From assembly GCA_030606525.1 (NCBI GenBank), contig JAUWGG010000042.1, forward strand, positions 1-7,660: a stretch of DNA of 7,660 nucleotides, in the 5' to 3' direction. Under the pieces are notes generated by a model. The model was not told where the DNA came from. It did not search any database and was given only the letters and a program-made list of their open reading frames with translations. Position 1 is the first letter of the stretch; the number at the start of each line of letters is the position of its first letter. The stretch comes from Methanobacteriota archaeon. Lineage in GTDB: Archaea; Thermoplasmatota; Thermoplasmata; JAUWGG01. Of the stretch, positions 5,609 through 7,660 are shown in pieces. Made by a program: the position numbers and the translations under genes.

Positions 5609-7660
5609 ATGGGGAGGAAAGAGGATAACATTAAGAAAGCTCAAAAGCTCATGCTCAAGCATAAAAATATAAGGAACATTGGTTTTGCTGCACACATCGA
5701 TCACGGTAAGACCACCTTGAGCGATAATCTGATTGCTGGTGCGGGTATGATGTCCGAGGAGTTAGCTGGTAAGCAGCTGCTTTTGGATTATGATGAACAA
5801 GAACAAGCGAGGGGAATAACGATCAACGCTGCGAATGCATCCATGGTGCACGAATATGAAGGTGCAGAATACCTCATCAATCTGATAGACACACCAGGAC
5901 ATGTGGATTTTGGAGGAGATGTCACACGTGCGATGAGAGCTGTTGATGGTTGTATCATACTTGCATGCGCTGTTGAAGGTATTATGCCGCAAACGGAAAC
6001 AGTTATCCGCCAAGCATTAAAGGAAAAGGCGAGACCTTTACTATTCATAAACAAAGTGGATAGGTTGATCAATGAACTTGAGGTCACACCAGAACAAATG
6101 CAGCAGCGTTTTCTTAAGATTATTAATGGAGTTAATGCTTTAATAAAAAAATTTGCGCCTGAGGAGCTCAAGAACAAATGGATAGTTAAGGTAGAGGATG
6201 GAACTGTAGCTTTTGGTTCTGCATACTATAACTGGGCAATTTCTGTACCTTTTATGAAAGAAAGTAATATGACATTTAAAGATATTTATGAGCACTGTAA
6301 AAACAAAGAACAAGATGTTTTAGCTAAAAAGGCTCCTGTACATAAAATATTATTGGATATGATCGTTCAACACATGCCGAATCCTATTGATGCTCAAAAG
6401 ATCAGGGTACCGCATATTTGGCATGGAGACATAGATTCAAAGATCGGGAAAGCCATGATTAATTGTAGTGGAAGCGGTCCCACTTCCTTGATGATCACAA
6501 AGATCATTATGGATCCCCATGCTGGCGAGATTGCCATAGGTCGTTTATTCAGCGGGAAGGTAAAGAGGGGAGATGGACTTTTCATTATAGGCATGCCCAA
6601 TATGAACAGGGTGCAGAAAGTAGCTCTATGCGTTGGAGCTGATAGAATTTCTGTGGAAGAAATAGACGCGGGGAATATAGTCGCTTTAGCAGGACTAAAG
6701 GATGCGATAGCAGGATCAACAGCTTCCTCCGATTCCGATATGATAGCATTTGAGAAGATAGTTCATTATTCTGAGCCTGTTGTGACGGTTGCAGTCGAAG
6801 CAAAACGCACAACTGACCTGCCAAAACTAGTAGAAGTATTGAGGATCATAGCCAAAGCTGATCCTTCCATAGAAATTGAGATCAACCAAGAAACAGGTGA
6901 GCATTTACTCTCGGGGATGGGTGAACTGCACCTGGAGATCACAGAATACAGGATCATCCATGAGCATGGTGTAGCTATCCAATGCTCTGAGCCTATCGTT
7001 GTTTTTAGAGAGAGTGTTAAGAATAAAGGAGGGCCTTTCGAAGGGAAATCACCAAATAAACACAATCGTTTCTACATTGAGGTCGAGCCCTTAGAGAAGG
7101 AAGTGATCGAAGCAATATTGAAAGGGGATATCCAGTCGGAAGGTAAAATAAGGGATTCAAAAGCTTTGGCAAGGGATCTCGTCGAACTAGGTATGAGTAA
7201 AATGGAGGCAAAGGGCATTAGTGCTGTAGATGGTGCAAATATCTTCGTTAATGCGACAAAGGGAATACAATACCTCCATGAAACCATCGAGTTATGCAAT
7301 CAATCATTTCACGAAGCGATGCGGCGAGGCTCCCTAGCTGAAGAAAAATGCATGGGCGTTAAGGTTAAGCTTGTTGACTGTAAATTGCATGAGGACAGCA
7401 TACATAGAGGTCCTGCACAGGTCATCCCAGCAACGAAGCAGGCGATCTTTGGTGCTATGTGTCAAGCCAATAGGATACTGCTGGAGCCAAAACAAAGGGT
7501 ATTTATCAACATCCCACAAGAGCTCATGGGCGGTTCAACAGCAGAAATGCATCAAAGACGCGCGGTGATCGAAGATATAAAACAAGAAGGAGATATATCA
7601 ATTATCGTATCGAAGGCACCTGTAGCTGAGATGTTTGGCTTTGCTAGTGCGATCAGGAGT
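5609..7660 (+). CDS. fusA: Archaeal translation elongation factor 2 (aEF-2), 3' partial
   Basis: The window holds 684 in-frame codons with no stop; archaeal EF-2 is usually about 730 residues, so roughly 45-50 C-terminal residues are missing. EF-2 is the cytosolic GTPase that drives translocation of tRNA and mRNA after peptide bond formation. The GTPase motifs are complete: G1 AHIDHGKT (28-35), G2 RGIT (68-71), G3 DTPGH (94-98), G4 NKVD (148-151) and G5 GSA (203-205). Domain II starts at about 285 (GSGPTSLMITKI), domain III at about 388 (PVVTVAVEAK, then GMGELHLEI) and domain IV at about 470. The tip loop IHRGPAQ has His599 at the position modified to diphthamide, as expected for archaea and eukaryotes. 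Domain V is cut at the edge (MFGFASAIRS). The start at ATG 5609 has a good SD and gives the usual N-terminus. There is no sign of frameshift or duplication. Confidence 0.97.
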   Translation, partial: MGRKEDNIKKAQKLMLKHKNIRNIGFAAHIDHGKTTLSDNLIAGAGMMSEELAGKQLLLDYDEQEQARGITINAANASMVHEYEGAEYLINLIDTPGHVDFGGDVTRAMRAVDGCIILACAVEGIMPQTETVIRQALKEKARPLLFINKVDRLINELEVTPEQMQQRFLKIINGVNALIKKFAPEELKNKWIVKVEDGTVAFGSAYYNWAISVPFMKESNMTFKDIYEHCKNKEQDVLAKKAPVHKILLDMIVQHMPNPIDAQKIRVPHIWHGDIDSKIGKAMINCSGSGPTSLMITKIIMDPHAGEIAIGRLFSGKVKRGDGLFIIGMPNMNRVQKVALCVGADRISVEEIDAGNIVALAGLKDAIAGSTASSDSDMIAFEKIVHYSEPVVTVAVEAKRTTDLPKLVEVLRIIAKADPSIEIEINQETGEHLLSGMGELHLEITEYRIIHEHGVAIQCSEPIVVFRESVKNKGGPFEGKSPNKHNRFYIEVEPLEKEVIEAILKGDIQSEGKIRDSKALARDLVELGMSKMEAKGISAVDGANIFVNATKGIQYLHETIELCNQSFHEAMRRGSLAEEKCMGVKVKLVDCKLHEDSIHRGPAQVIPATKQAIFGAMCQANRILLEPKQRVFINIPQELMGGSTAEMHQRRAVIEDIKQEGDISIIVSKAPVAEMFGFASAIRS

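Noticed and set aside
5285..7299. Several minus-strand ORFs of 64-139 codons opposite rpsG and fusA
   Set aside because: They are shadows of the highly conserved S7 and EF-2 frames, and none resembles a known protein.

Overview
The window looks like a piece of a euryarchaeal chromosome, most likely from the class Thermoplasmata or a close relative. Three observations support this. Ribosomal protein S12 has the archaeal/eukaryotic form, with a KQPNSAIRKC motif and a FIDEHDE block. The translocase is an archaeal EF-2 that carries the diphthamide loop IHRGPAQ. The promoters are archaeal, with a TATA box plus a purine-rich BRE. The N-terminus of S12 (GRGxxxARKL) and the style of the secreted proteins point to Thermoplasmata. 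That placement is inferred from memory of the families and was not tested by a tree.

Layout. Positions 1-1446 (+) hold the C-terminal part of a large secreted surface protein. It has beta-sandwich-like segments, an Asp-rich calcium-binding stretch, and a C-terminal PEF motif followed by a membrane helix and an Arg/Lys tail, which resembles an archaeosortase (PEF-CTERM) sorting signal. Convergent to it, positions 1496-4120 (-) encode a secreted multidomain cysteine peptidase of the gingipain family (C25). It has a PA14 module inside the catalytic half, two PKD domains and a helical C-terminal module. A compact intergenic region (about 4121-4420) carries divergent promoters. Positions 4421-7660 (+) are the start of a 'str'-type translation operon: rpsL (S12), rpsG (S7) and fusA (EF-2, cut by the right edge). 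The gaps are only 4 and 8 nt, and each start has a Shine-Dalgarno match.

How they fit together. The three operon genes act in translation: S12 at the decoding centre, S7 in the head of the small subunit, and EF-2 in translocation. The two left-hand genes encode exported, calcium-binding, cell-surface or secreted products with no obvious link to translation. They sit where the RNA polymerase/nusA genes often lie upstream of rpsL in archaea, so the linkage appears to have been broken here and rpsL has its own promoter.

I see no tRNA, rRNA, CRISPR, transposon or defence system. The most unusual signal is the PA14 domain of the C25 peptidase: its segments appear in circularly permuted order inside the catalytic domain. 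The 60-residue Lys/Glu-rich N-terminal extension of S7 is second.
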